Positions 23,578 through 38,035 of a stretch of 64,000 nt of DNA are shown here, one piece after another. The DNA is from Toxorhynchites rutilus septentrionalis (lineage: Eukaryota > Arthropoda > Insecta > Diptera > Culicidae): the NCBI RefSeq assembly GCF_029784135.1, contig NC_073746.1:38688878-38752877 (forward strand), given 5' to 3'. The notes beneath the pieces were generated by a model. The model was not told the DNA's origin and did not search any database. It saw nothing but the letters and a program-made list of their open reading frames with translations. The position numbers were made by a program, and so were the translations under genes. Each line of letters begins with the position of its first letter. The stretch's first letter is position 1.

Positions 23578-24323
23578 TGTCTTTCAAATGTTCAAGAGTT
23601 TGCGGAGAGTTGGCATAGACACGGTCTTTCGCATAATCCCACAAAAAAAAGTCTAGCGGGTTCAAATCGCATGATCTGGACGGCCTATTGGCATCACCAA
23701 AACGCGAAATTATGCGTCCCTCAAATTTCGTTCGCAATATGGCCATGTTCGGTCGTGTTGTGTGGCACGTGGCGCCGTCCTGCTGAAACCACTTGTCATC
23801 CGTATCCATATCTTCAATTTGTGGCAAAAAAAATCGGTTAACATGCGGCCATAGCGCTCACCATTCACAGTTACCGTCTCGCCGTCCTCATTTTCGAAGA
23901 AATACGGCCCGATGATTCCAAACAGTGACTTTTGGCGGATGCAATGGCCTCTCAACAATCACGTGTGGATTTTCTGAGCCCCATATACGGAAATTTTGGG
24001 TGTTCACATAGCGAAAATTCAGCATTTTGCTGCTGTTGTTCGTTCACCCAATCGACGTATGCCCGACGCATTCCATGGTCACCACGCTCTAATTTTTGTA
24101 CCAGTTGAATTTTATATGGATGCAGGTGCAAGTCCAAATGCAAAATTCGCCACAATGATGTGTTTGACAAGCCCAATTGCTGAGCACGCCGTGGAATCGA
24201 AACATTCGGGTCATCCTCCACACTGGCAGCAACAGGAGCAATATTTTCGGCCGAACGCACATTACGATGATGTACACGTTTCACAATATCCGCTACGGAT
24301 CCAGTTTGTTCGAATTTACGCAC
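23468..24323 (-). pseudogene. rosa-type (DD41D) transposase, truncated and frameshifted
   Basis: Read in three overlapping frames: 24323-23952 (KFEQTGSVADIVKRVHHRN, a linker before the second helix-turn-helix; SIPRRAQQLGLSNTSLWRIL), 23958-23710 (FFENEDGETVTVNGERY) and 23827-23468 (WFQQDGATCHTTRPN with the second Asp; SCDLNPLDFFLWDYAKDRVY with the third). I count 41 residues between the latter two Asp residues, matching the DD41D rosa group. The N-terminal first helix-turn-helix is absent, and the C-terminal end runs into the hairpin at 23410-23577. Confidence 0.85.
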
Positions 24324-24345
24324 TACATTAGCGATTGTGTGCTCT

Positions 24346-25720
24346 GTAGTAATAAACCAGTTGTAGACTAGTAACTAAATTTCTACTAGTTATGTAGTTA
24401 TAGTTATAGTATCTTAGAATGAATGAATTGTTTGTGATTTTAGATTGCATTTCACGAAACTATTACGATTTTAACGAAACTATTTTTATGCAATCTAAGG
24501 GCTTCCTTCTATGCGTTTTCCAAAATATCCTTCGTTTCACCTCGAGAAATTTCACTTCTGCTTCTAGTAGCCGTTTCATTATTTTGTAGCATTTGATGCA
24601 AAAGCTCTTTTTTCCGGTTTTCCTTGCCTTCTAAAAGAAGTGAATGAAGATTTATCGATAATCTGTTTTTCTCTTATGTAATTTTAATTAATTAGCTCGA
24701 AATTTTTATTTATGTTATCCCTCCAACGTGAAACACATGTCGCATTGCACAATAGTATAGTATCTACTGATACGTCCAAATTTTGATAGGAGTCAATGAC
24801 GGAAAGGTCAAGAGAGGATACGATTTTCGTCGTAGGATACATCAACGCTTCACAAGTTTTAAAAATAGTGCGTTTAACATCCCTTCGCATCCCGGATGAA
24901 ATTGCAAGATATATTTCTTTGGTACCATTAAACTTTCTAATTAATTCAATAATTAAAATTATAATCGACGGAATTGCATTCTTTCCCTGATTGGTGACGA
25001 AATTCCCTGATATTTCCTGATTTCAAGAATATTCCAGGTAGTCGCTGTTAGATGCTGTTCAAAATTTCCATAGATTTGTTATTGTGGGCATATATTGTTC
25101 AAGAGAGAAAGATAAATTGTTGTGGTTTCCGAAATAATCTGAGTAAATTCGGGCGTTTCAGTTTGTTTGTTCGACCTAATAATCAATAGCGAAACGTTTA
25201 ACAAAACACATGTTTGATCTTCGAGTCGTTCAAATGATTCAAAATCACTATTTGGTTTTGGCCGTAGTTGAACCTGGAGGTTACGTTTAACGACGGGTTC
25301 CAGCAAAAGCCATCTTGTTGCGAACGAATTCAGTATTTTCAACATGGGATAGATCTGACTTGTCTGTGTTAGGGAAACAACTCGAATCTATGGGAAGTTA
25401 GAAGCTCTATTTTCAACGCTATTCACTATTTGCCATCAACTATACGAAATTTGATTTATGATTAAATTTTATTTAAAAAAATGACGCCATATTGATTTTG
25501 ACTTTGGGTAGCCTATATTCAATTGATGTCTAACCCCTGCAATATGAGGGATTTGACGTTTTAGTCATACCCCTGGCCTCAACGCACCATCTATTCATCG
25601 ACTTTAATCCTTTTACGGGTACTGGCAACTATGTTGCCACCAACGATTTTATTTTTTTATTTTCATTAACAATAAATTATCACTTTTAGCCTTATGTGGT
25701 AACTTATGTGGTAACCGTTC
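24346..25720. other. Gene-free intronic stretch
   Basis: AT-rich with no recognised gene. About 25480-25575 holds a rearranged copy of the MITE found intact at 28034-28348: its left end in inverted orientation is joined directly to its right end. Confidence 0.55.
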
Positions 25721-25723
25721 ACT

Positions 25724-28025
25724 TAAGTGAACTAGTTCTTTTGAGCAGTTCACTCACTCTTTTGTACAGTGGCGGGATATGTCCGATATTTGTTAGAAAT
25801 AACTTAGCACAATAGAAAATCAAACTTTGATTTTGAAATTTTAATTTTGTTTGAGTCGTTATTCATTATTTTCAGCATAAACTAGCATTGTGCTGCTTAC
25901 GATGTATTGCAATAAATGCTATAGCAAAACTGTACCCAAACCGCGAACGTCCATCTAAAAATTATCGAGCACAATATGATATAATATAAAACAATATGAT
26001 ATAATATATAAGGCTGTTTAAATCAACTTTCAACTTTCAACTATATTTTATAAGTAAGGTAGATTGGCATAACAACTTACTGAAATCTTTACCCTGAACT
26101 CCAAAATATGAAATTTGATAAATAATTTAACAATCCAACAGTTTTTGGATTTCGATCAAAATCGAATGATACACAATGTGTCATGCAAGTAACCTCTCAC
26201 GAACATATAACCAAATATGAGAGGATCATTCAGATACTTGTATGAATGACAGTAATCACTTGTGTAACATTGCATGATTATACCAAGAGAGGAACGAAGA
26301 CTGTTGTTTGCATATTCGAGCTGTATCAAACATCGCAAACCATTTTCGAAGCCTGCATACAAGTTTGAACCGCATATATCGTCCCGGTCTACTATAGCGA
26401 AACCCACTGCACAGGCAAGTGCAAAGCAATAAATGATACAAGAAAAATTACGTCATCATTCGGTCACCATTTACGGAGAGCAACAAATGGGGAAAGAGAG
26501 AGGGGGTGCTAGTAAAACTATGCGGTCTATATGAATATACATATTTCAAGGGATAGCGGCGTTATAAATGGAAAATATAATCTGACTACCCTTCCCTTAG
26601 CCTCTATCCAGCTAAAGAATCATATAGTTTGCACTCTTTGAAACTTAAAAATCAGGATCTGCTACATTACCTGAATATGAATCATTCGCTTTGCGTAGTC
26701 CGTACGATCCTGCTGTCTCATGATGCATGAAGAGGTCGATATGCATATGTTAGAGGCAAAGAAGAAAATAAACTTTCTGCACCGAAAGCGTTTATGATGG
26801 TTCTGGTGTATCATGAAGTGTGAATCGATACAGAGTTGTCTCGTTCTCTTTTGTTTCGTGATTTGCAGTACGTAACAACAAAAGGATGCCGCTGGGGGAA
26901 ATGATTTGTGTATGATCATATTTGAACGAACGAAAGCGAGTTTTTCAGTGAATGTATCATTTGGCAAACACTGCAATCCAATTTAAAACCATCGTATCCT
27001 GAACGCAACATAAAAAAACGCAACAAGCGTTTTTTATGAAGCGACAATACCGACATATTATTTTTGTTGTTTCATGGGGCTATCGTTTGTTTCCATTCGT
27101 TAATTTGAGAACTATTTACCTTGCAGCACCATTCATCTATCACTCGTTCGTTTTCTTTCCTCTTACGCACCGCTTACCGTACACAGTTCGTTCTGAACTG
27201 CATGCACAGTGCTGCCAGCGGTCAGTTCGTTCTGAACTGTATTATCCAGCCGTATGGTACCCGCCATGTTTTTGGTGCCAACATCTCACACGTCAGAAGT
27301 ATTTGTTTTCTTCAAAACAGCGATCCGCGTTGACGGCAGTGAGCTTCGTTTACTAGTTTAGGGGCGCGTCAAAGAACAGCTGATTTTCAGTCGGAGTGAA
27401 CGTTTTCAAAATTAAAATTATGAATGAAAATTAGCTTTTCGAAATCAAATTAGTATCCTCTTTAAATTAAAAACATTTTTGTTTGCAGGTGGGGAAAAAG
27501 TCTCATACGGAAATTGTTTATGAAGACAACTTTATATTATAGAGAAAAAAAATCAGCAACAATGTAGGAATTGTTTGACCATATGGATGAATAAAAGTCA
27601 GAAATACGTGTTTCTAATAATTAAATAACATAATGTGAAAATTTTTATTCAAATTTTAAAATTTGAAAATCGGCTCCGTGTCTTCTAATCTGGTAGAGAT
27701 TACACTAACGATTTTGGGACCCAAATTATGGCTCTAACTTGAAGTCATATCATGATGTCGCCACCATCTGACATATCATGATGTCGATGATGAACTTTTA
27801 CAGCAGAGGGATAGTAAGATAGGCGGTGACGGTAGGTAGAGTGAGATAGCGATAATCGTGTCATACACCTGGTATTATCAGTTCATCATTCATCGTACAC
27901 AGTTCGTTCTGAACTGGGTATACAGTTCATATGAACTGTTGCCCAGCAAAAAAGAACGGCAGTTCGTTCACTTTTTTGGGTGAACTCGTTCTTTTGATCA
28001 GTTCATGAACGGTTTGCCCATCTCT
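25724..28025. mobile_element. hAT-like non-autonomous element, left end damaged
   Basis: The right end GAACGGTTTGCCCATCTCTA is the same terminus as in the hAT MITE 41961-43130. The left side has only the subterminal ACCGTTCACTTAAGTGAACT, without the terminal TAGAGATGGGC. Subterminal CAGTTCGTTCTGAACTG palindromes occur near 27185, 27225 and 27900. No transposase frame is recognised in the 2.3 kb, and the middle may be unrelated sequence. Confidence 0.5.
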
Positions 28026-28033
28026 AGTTCTGA

Positions 28034-28348
28034 CCAGGGGTTAGACATCAATTGAATATAGGCTACCCAAAATCAAAATGGCGTCATTTGTTTATCAACA
28101 TATCATTTACGAGGATTGAAATCGAAAAATGCGCTGCTTTATTCTAACTGCATGAGCGATTTTCATATTTCGGTTTCACATGGAGGTGTTCACATTTAAC
28201 ATGGAGTTTAAAGTTAGCCACTATTCGACTATATAACCGGACCGAGTTGTAAACAACAGTAATTGATTGAACCAAAATGTCAGTAAACCGCAGCAATATT
28301 GGGTACACTGGCAATATGAGGGATTTGATGTTTTAGTCGTACCCCTGG
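28034..28348. mobile_element. 315-bp MITE with CCAGGGGT ends and 6-bp target repeat
   Basis: The ends CCAGGGGTTAGAC and, inverted, CCAGGGGTACGAC are flanked by TTCTGA at 28028-28033 and 28349-28354. Superfamily is not assigned. A rearranged relative is at about 25480-25575. Confidence 0.65.
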
Positions 28349-28484
28349 TTCTGACCGACGGCGATGAGTTCAATGAGCAATCGTACGGATTTTTCCCTGT
28401 ACATAACTCTCATAAGCATTTAATAGGAAGAAGATAAGCAGTGTTATTTATTTATTGTGAAACTACCTGATGACATAGACTTCT

Positions 28485-28755
28485 TCTTCTTCTTATATGG
28501 CACTAACGTTCCTAGAGGAACTCCGCCGTCTCAACGTAGCATTACTTGCGTCATTTTCATTAGTACTTAGTTGAGATTTCTATGCCAAATAACACGCCTT
28601 GAATGCATTCTGAGTGGCAAGCTCTAGAATACGCGTGACCACAGTGCAAGTCAGAGGAAATTTCTTTGAAGAAAAATTTCCCCGACCAGAACGGGAATCG
28701 AACCCGAACCCCCGGCATGTTAGGTTTGACGCTAACCACTCGGCCACGGGAGCAC
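28485..28755 (-). mobile_element. tRNA-derived SINE, family 3, copy A
   Basis: The minus strand begins GTGCTCCCGTGGCCGAGTGG, a clear tRNA-type A box, followed by a B box (GGTTCGATTCCCG), a ~190-bp body and a GAAGAAGAAGA tail. It is flanked by a 15-bp target duplication ATGACATAGACTTCT (28470-28484 and 28756-28770). A plus-strand copy is at 41011-41287. Confidence 0.92.
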
Positions 28756-28770
28756 ATGACATAGACTTCT

Positions 28771-30260
28771 GCATATTTTTACCTTAGATTGGACATGAGA
28801 AAGCGGTACTTCATGATACATATGAAGGCCAGAATAACTCTCATTTGAATCTGTATGAATAAAATTGGTGAGTTGGGAAAAAATATTATTGAGATCAAGC
28901 CATAACTAATATTGGATCGTTATACCGAAAAATCTGTAAATCTGTATAAAAACCAAAAAACTCAGTAATATGTAACTACAGGTGTTTGGTTCCAAAAGAT
29001 TATTCTGAAGATATGGTAACCATGCTCATAAGACCGGTCTACGAGCATGCAACGTAGACAATACTCGAAGATCTGCGAGCACTCGGAGTTTTTGAACCCA
29101 AAATTGTCCAAGAAAAAACCTACGCTGGAATATACTGACATGGATTGTTTTATTTTTTTAAATTTCTCCGTAACTACAGTTGTTTCAAGGGTAATTCTAA
29201 TCTTTATCACTATTGTTTTAAATTAATTAGTTTCACATAAATGTAAACAATTTTCTGTTTACAATTAATAATAAATCAGTTGTTTTATTTTATTCTCCTC
29301 GTAGATTTTGCTCGCTTACTTTTTATTAAAAATAGATCACCTTAAATTAGAGTAAGAATTACCATTACAGACTAATAATCACGACACTCGCGCTCACGCA
29401 CCCTTGTTAGTATTATGACTCAGTCAAACCATACGGCTCCGTTGAAGATCAGAGTCCAGTGCTTTCCTTGCTATTCAAGGTTTTAACAGTTAATGCTCGA
29501 CTTTCGATTTCATTTCAATGAGTTGCAATGTTTCTTTCGATATCTGTATCTTTGGATTGCCTGATCATCAAAAGGGCCTTTTTAAGATGGATGCTATCAA
29601 TCAACTAAACATTACTAGCAAGGAAAGCACCTTACTCGCAACCCCCAAACACGAATAGCTCATACATTTTTCCATTTTTGTTATTTATTTTACATTACGA
29701 GTGTTTATTTCCTTGTATTCGTATCTTTAAAAAATATACCATAGACAGAAACTTTTTCTCTCAGACAAATCCTCTGTTGACTTTTCTCGCCTAGTCAAAT
29801 GGTTTTATTTCTAGTTGCGACTTAGTACTGAAAATTAGAACCACTAAACACTATCCCAATATCATTGGAAAAACAAATTATGAGACCCTAAAAACTGCAA
29901 TCAAATTCAAAATACAGTCGGCCTAGAGGTGAATAATTTTGCAAGCTATTTACAGTTTAATGTAACAAAACAGTAGGCTGAAAGTTTTCCTACATTCAAT
30001 GATAATATTTCTGTTCCCAATGTTTCCAAAATCCTCACACTGTTTCTATTGTTTTGGAACATTCTATAATTCACGTCGCGCAATTTCATGACACTAAAAT
30101 GAAATGTATATATTTATATATATTTGACTTCCTGGCTTAGCGAAGAAATAGTTTTTAATGTACACGTACACGCAGCACTAGCGCACCGACTCAGTTCTCA
30201 TCCTCCTCATCCTGAGATGTATTTCCTTCGAAAGAAACTCTCCTCGCTTTTACTTCAGGC
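28771..30260. other. Downstream region of the PHO/YY1-like gene
   Basis: No separate gene recognised. The part nearest the gene is presumably its 3' UTR; a TA-rich stretch lies at about 30105-30125. The 3' end of the transcript cannot be fixed by eye. Confidence 0.45.
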
Positions 30261-31790
<1,530 letters not shown>

Positions 31791-31799
31791 CTAGACTCT

Positions 31800-32933
31800 C
31801 ACTCCACCAATCAGCCTCCCCTCGGCTCTAAAGACTGCCGAATCTAATTTTTGCTCTACTACAGCAAGATTAATCACTTTTGACGATATATCACGGTGCT
31901 CTTATTCACTTCAATCACTTTTTGCTTCCATGAACCATGCATTTAGCGCATTTTTGCGCCATATAGCGCCCTCAATAGGATAGAAAAATGCAAAGAAAAT
32001 CCACTTTGACTGCGAATCCCGTCCGCAAGAAACAAAGATGTCTGCCGTCGTCGTTGTCTCTTCTTTTTAGGGATCGAGCTCACACAGGCCATCAAGTTAG
32101 CCGATGGTTGCACTGATGTTCGAAAAAGCTACGATGGCTCTCTTTTTCTCGCCATTAGAGCGAGAAAGAGAGGGGTAAGCATTCAGCCAATCGCTGAAAT
32201 ATTTCAAATTGTTTATTTGTTGGGAATTGACGTCACAGTCATCATCTGCACACTCACTTAAAATAAGACGAATTCACGAGAATATGACAAAGCAATAATA
32301 AGAGTTTTAGCAACGTCCGGAAAAGTGATTTTCATGATATACAGAGTGTTAGGTGACTCAGTGCGAATATTTTAGAGGTGTGATAGAGGTTTATATTTGA
32401 TGAAAAAATCGTTCTATGCACATGGTCAAAATATGATTATGACTATGACAGAGTTATTGGACTTATCCCAAACTGTTTGATTTAAATTGACCCATTTTCG
32501 AAAAAAAACGCTACTGTTGCTTTAATTTGAAGGATGACCAAATTCAATATCTAGTTGCTTTATTTCAATCGGGGAATTAAGTACCATTTAAGAAGTAAAA
32601 AAGTTATAAGATTACATTTTTAGAGTATTTTTATTAATTTAAAAATGTTTGATATACTTGGTTGTTTCTATCAACCAATATGTTTGAGAGCATTAATCTA
32701 TAGTTCTTTGACACCACACTGTTGTCTCGTTTATTGAAATTTGGAATGAAATAGCGACAGAACGAATTATAGAACTGTTCAGGAGGTTTAATTATTAAGA
32801 TTGTTTCATCAAACATGACCTTATATCACACATTAGAATGTTTGTACTGAGTAACTTAACACCCTGTATATGCACATAATTCGATATAAAATTTCCTGTA
32901 GTGATAACTTTTGATAGCATCCTCAAAATAAAC
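31800..32933. other. Upstream region of the PHO/YY1-like gene
   Basis: Presumed promoter area; I see no clear TATA box. From about 32250 it is AT-rich without recognised features. Confidence 0.4.
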
Positions 32934-32986
32934 TACTTCTTCTTAAATTGCACTAACGTTCCTAGAGGAACTTCACCGTCTCAACT
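32934..32986 (-). mobile_element. 3' fragment of the family-3 SINE
   Basis: The ~50 bp matches the 3' end of the SINE at 28485-28755 (GCACTAACGTTCCTAGAGGA, CCGTCTCAAC) including part of the GAA-type tail. The tRNA head is missing, as in a 5'-truncated retroposition. Confidence 0.8.
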
Positions 32987-35050
32987 TAGTACAGTGACGC
33001 CACGATTATATCACTGGATGTTTTTATCACTCTCAAATTTATCACTGAAAATGCTCCGTTTTTATCACGTTTAAATAAAAAATTATATGAAAAGTTTAAT
33101 CTGCCGATAAGTTATTGAACAAAAAATGAAATTTAAGCAGAACAAATATTTTTGAGCATTCATGCCGCCTATCGTGATTAGCCGTATTCATGGAAAAAAT
33201 TCTCACTGATGGATTTGTGAGCGTATACCACATATTTCTTTGAAAGCTTAAAAGCATATTATTTTCATATGCTTAGAATCAAAAACTATGAATAATTCTG
33301 AACAACTTTCTCTTCGATTGTGTGAAATGAGATGCACGACCTATGCCGTTTCCCAGTTTGAGCCGTGGAAGAGAGAGTCATACATTATTTGTAATAAATT
33401 TATTCTTGTGTAGTGACAATAAGGCGATAAAAGCTAATGAAAAAAAAAATACAAATCACAAATCGCTCACAATTCGGTATACACCGTACGACAAGAATGT
33501 TAAAATAGAAGGATTCATTTGTGAAACTATATGTTTCGTTGCACTAAAAGAAAAACTAAATATGCTGCTAAATGTATAATTGTTTTAATGTACAAATTAA
33601 TTGATGGTGGATATTCTATACTTACTTTAATGGAAAATACAGCAAGCTAGAAACGGCTGTATACGGCTGTGGTGGTTGATTGTATCTGCGTCGTTTAAGT
33701 TCAGCGATTCTTGTATTAATTCTAAAGTTTGTGCAATGGATAGTTTCAAAGAACATTTTTTCTCAATTACTTGAAGACTTATGATTTGACCGTTGACCAG
33801 GTATATAATTGCAACGAATCTGCCCAGTTTTCAAAATGATTACCAGATAAACGTTTACTCATTTGGAGGAAAAAAGGCATCGCATGAAAACCGGATAATT
33901 TTCATGTTACATTTTTTTGTACTCATAAACATCCATTGATGATAATTGAAAAATCGAAGAACCCGCGTTGTTTCAAAGCGGAAACTATTTCTTGAATGCT
34001 TCTAAAATCATTTTGTCCTGGAAATTCCCGAAAAAGACTACAACTTAGGATCGTTCCGATAATAGATCACTGCATTGCGCACCATTGCTTGTGGGGATGA
34101 AATTTTATCTGACGATAGATTAATTAAAGATTTCCAACGCCAACAGAATGATAAATCAGGGACAAATTCAAAACATAAAAGTAATATATCAAAAAAAAAA
34201 TTAGAAATGCCAATCATGCTAAATTCACAAATACTGGTTAAGGTACTGAAAAAATAGCATTCAAAGATCTAGCTTTTTGAATATTGGCAGCAAGTCAACC
34301 ACAATCAAAATCTTGGAAGCAATTTTATGTGGTCCAAAACAAATATGTATTTGATTAATGAAGACATTTGAAGAATTTCTTTATTTACCTTATTTATGAT
34401 TACTGATCGTGGTAATCAAATAGTGGTACCGGACCTCGAAGGAAGAATATTTTACACACAACTTTCCGACAGCTAAATTATAGATATAGTGAATGAAAAT
34501 CAGAAAAGGATGAAGGTACCGATGTTGGGAAAGATGAAGATGAAACTGGAAATAGCGGCTTTGAAAAACAGGGGTGATATTGCGCATTTCGATACGAGTG
34601 ATTTTTATATTGTGATGCAGAACAAAAAAAATACAATGAGACCTATTACAAAAATAAAAGGTAATTGAGATGTTCGAAGAACCAAATATCAGTCAGAGCT
34701 ACTATCCATGGTATGATAACCAACAAATGTGGCTCTTATGGCTGAGTGATAAAACACGCCTTCATATGAGTTTCTAATTCGGATGACGATCTAGTCTGAA
34801 GATTTATCTTCAGAACATTTTTTTCCGGCCAACACTGATACACGAATTCTCGAATTCTATTACCACTCCGAATAAGATCAACGCATGTCTGTTCTGACAC
34901 ATGATAGGTTATCATGCTCATTAATTGTTATAACTAGGAATGTATTGATTTATTTGATCATTTTTCCCATAATACATTGCCAAATATATACCGAGAATTT
35001 ACAATTATAACATTTTTATCATTATGAACAAGTTAATTTTTTTTCTCAGA
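32987..35050. other. Gene-free intronic stretch
   Basis: AT-rich. Open frames up to 78 codons have no domain signature. Nothing else seen. Confidence 0.5.
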
Positions 35051-35280
35051 GATTTTTGATATGATGTTGTCTATTCGGAATTCCTTCCGAAGACCAAACG
35101 GAAACACCTTAGAGAGGGGAGAGGGGTCTCGAACTATCATAATAATCATACCCGGTTCCAAAACCCTTTACATACAAAGATTCACGTCGATCGGTTCAGT
35201 ACATTCCGAGTCCAAAAGAATTAGAAAGACAAAAACGAAAATTATATGCATAAAAACGAATAATTTGGCTCGATTATGAA
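35050..35280 (+). repeat. Fragment of a dispersed repeat with CGATCGGTTCAGTA motif
   Basis: Contains GGTCTCGAACTATCATAAT, CCCGGTTCCAAAACCC and TTCACGTCGATCGGTTCAGT, a sequence type I recall as a common mosquito repeat. A probable other end of this family (TAGTTGACCCGTCAAACTTC) starts near 48562. Identity is from memory only. Confidence 0.4.
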
Positions 35281-35339
35281 AAGAAATCGGAGATTGTATA
35301 TAATCGAGTCCGTCGTGTTTTGCCTTGAAGTTATGAGAG

Positions 35340-35515
35340 AAAATTCGTCGCAAACGGCCAGATTCTTTTTACCAAAAACGACACGAATGTGATTGAACAA
35401 GTACCGTACTATCCAGATATGGAACCGTGTGAATTTTTCCTATTTTCGAAACTCGAATTAGGCTTTCGTGGAACCCATTTTGACAGCATTAAAGACATAA
35501 AAACGAATGTGTGAA
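35340..35515 (+). pseudogene. Relic of a mariner transposase C-terminus
   Basis: Conceptual plus-strand reading with one stop and a frame change gives fragments like ARFFLPKTTR and then VPYYPDMEPCEFFLF and FRGTHFDSIKDIKTN. This is the mariner block around the third catalytic Asp; here the Asp of the usual PCDFF motif is Glu. Heavily decayed. Confidence 0.65.
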
Positions 35516-38035
35516 CTGAAGGTAATTCCTACATATAGCTAAGAAAAGTGTTTCGATGACTGAATTGTTCGTTGGAAAAAGTTTATTGCTTCAAAAGGGA
35601 CCGGTTTTTAAGGCGATAATATAAATTTTGATGATGAATAAAGTGTTTTCTTCAAAAACACAAATTCCCGGTATACATTTGACAAAATGTAATCTCAGAT
35701 GATGAGGTTCCGTGCCAAACTGTTTGACCGCAGTCAGATATTTGACACTTTTTGACAGATTAAATTCGGTCAATTTGTACTGATCAAATATAGTTAAATC
35801 TGAGCAAATGTTTGCCTAGAAAAATCGATTTTCTCGTCAAATTTGGTTACGTTACGTATGTAAGAAATCGAAAGTATTTGGCAATTCAATTTTGATATCG
35901 TAAACGATCGAAAGGACAGAAGGAAAACATTATACGATAAGAGCGAACCGTGTGTACGATCCTAAAATAACAATCTCACCTATCGGTAGCGGGTGTAATA
36001 AAACCCAATTCAATAAAAAAAACCGGAAGGTAAGGACCAAAAAGATCGCACACATTTCTTATTGCGCTAAGTTCGTTGCCCTTAGAATGCAGTTATGAGT
36101 CAAAGATAAGCATTAACCAGGAGTTGCATGTGGTGAATCACAGATAAGCAATAGGTAAAGGACTTACATGCAAAGGAGCAAGAACGATTAGTTTTCTCTT
36201 TCTTTCACACGTTAGATTTAAATTTAGGCTTGAATTAGGATAGATTAAAATTGTATAAAAACCCAAGGTTCTCCGAAAAAGGAAGTAGAATTGTGTCATT
36301 ACGAATATATTCGAAACCCCAATTGAATCGACTGACGAGAGTTCTTCATTAAAGCATTAAAGATTCAAGTCTTCCAACGTCCGCAGCAATAGTTGTATAT
36401 TTTGCACTCGGAGTTCGTGAAGATCTTGTACTCGTTATCCTCCCGCTTAGTTGATATTTGATAAATTGATCAGCTCCCGTTCGTCGCTCGTTCCGTACGG
36501 AACGATGGCAATCAGTTCAAGTTATTAAAAGGAATAACTCTGATTAGCTTCCGCTCGTGGCTCGTTCCGTAAAGAATTAGTGCGAAGGCAGTCAATTCAG
36601 TTTGTTCCAGGGACAAGGTTAATTCTCGAGACACTTTTTCGTACTTCAATCCTGTAAAGTGCCAATCCAGATTCACAAGGTTGATTCTTTCACCCAACCA
36701 AGTTTGCGTATTGGGCTACTTTTACAACGTTGAATATTTCAGTCGGCTTTTTTTCTCCATGTTCGATGTTTGACAATATTTGCAACTGTTGATAATTGAA
36801 AAGTGACAAACAAAATAGTATCTTTACCAAATTCAAATCAAACTTTATCTGCCAAAAATGTCTAGTATTTGACCTTTGGTCAAATAGTATACGGCCACCA
36901 TTAGCAGAGATCACTGCTAATGTATTAAGAGCAATAAACGGAGACAGTCAATTTCCGTGTACTTCATGGAAACCACACCTTTAAGTTATAATACATTGGT
37001 TTTCAAGAGCTCACCAATTCTTTTGTCGCTATCTTCGAATCCAATATGGCGACTGTCAATAAAATTCAATATGGCCACATGTTTTTATTTTCATTTTCAC
37101 ATCTCGCTACAACCGCGAACGGGTCAACGATTCTCAGGTTTTCTCTGCATTTAAGAAAAGTGCACGATAAAATTAAACCGTACGATGATACTTGATGTTC
37201 GAGGACGAGAATTGCTCAATTTTGCATCTAGAGAACTTGATTATTCTAGAAAATTTCCATTTTGCCGGATCATGGTTCGAGAATGTATTTACAAAAACAT
37301 GCACGAACCGTAGAGCTGGGAGAGCACGAGAAGCTTTTGTTTTGCGGCGAGCGTAAAAATTCACTCTCTACGAGAGAACGAGAGGAACGATATTCGAAAA
37401 TAAGATATTGTTATTGCATTGAATGAAATATTTCCAAACATTGGGATGTTCGAAAAATCAAATCAAATTTGCGATTATCTCGGACACCGGTAAACAAAAA
37501 TTAGCTTTTTGCATCAAATCGATACCATAATCTTCTACTCTGGTGTGGAACGGTATTCAAAAATTCACGTCTCTAGGACACTTGCTCAGAAGTACGAATC
37601 GAATGCATATCGAAGACTTTCATGTACAAGAACATGTCACAGAATCATCTACACTATGAAAAAGGTTTCGATAGAAGTATCTTTCCTTTCTCCCTTTTGG
37701 CTGATTGAGTTATGACGCAAATTTCTTCAAACTCAAACGCGCCATCGAAGATCATGCGAAGATCAGCGCAACTAGAGAATAACCTTCCCAAAATTATTCC
37801 GAAGTATAGAAAGAAGTTATCGGTGATTTTTCGCATCGATGAAGTTGAATGCAATGCTGACACAAATTCGGAAAATACTAAGCAATGGATATTTTTTCCA
37901 CTAGCATCTTAGTTTAATGATAGTATTAGTATGTTTAAAAAGTCATGATTGATTTAAATATTATCATTGACAAGTAATCCATGTGGACTGCGAATAGAAC
38001 AGATCCAAACATTCAGATCAATAACATTCACTCAC
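35516..38035. other. Gene-free part of USP14 intron 6
   Basis: AT-rich. A short imperfect tandem similarity (CTCCCGTTCGTCGCTCGTTCCG-type) occurs around 36475 and 36550. About 36230-36400 has TATA- and polyA-like motifs as in LTRs, but no partner LTR is found. Confidence 0.4.

Larger units (their letters stand above)
23262..24345 (-). mobile_element. rosa-type (DD41D) mariner-like element, 5'-truncated
   Basis: The left end starts GGGTTTTCCAACTTTAAATT right after the TA tract, looking like a terminal repeat. I find no inverted counterpart on the right, and the transposase N-terminus is missing, so the 5' end is lost near 24345. Confidence 0.75.

Noticed and set aside
28560..28774. Apparent tRNA gene (GTGGCCGAGTGGTTAGC)
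   Set aside because: The tRNA-like head belongs to a SINE with a body, a GAA tail and a target duplication; the anticodon arm does not form a proper tRNA.
36230..36440. Possible solo LTR with TATA- and polyA-like motifs
   Set aside because: No matching second copy, no clear TG-CA ends and no target duplication found.
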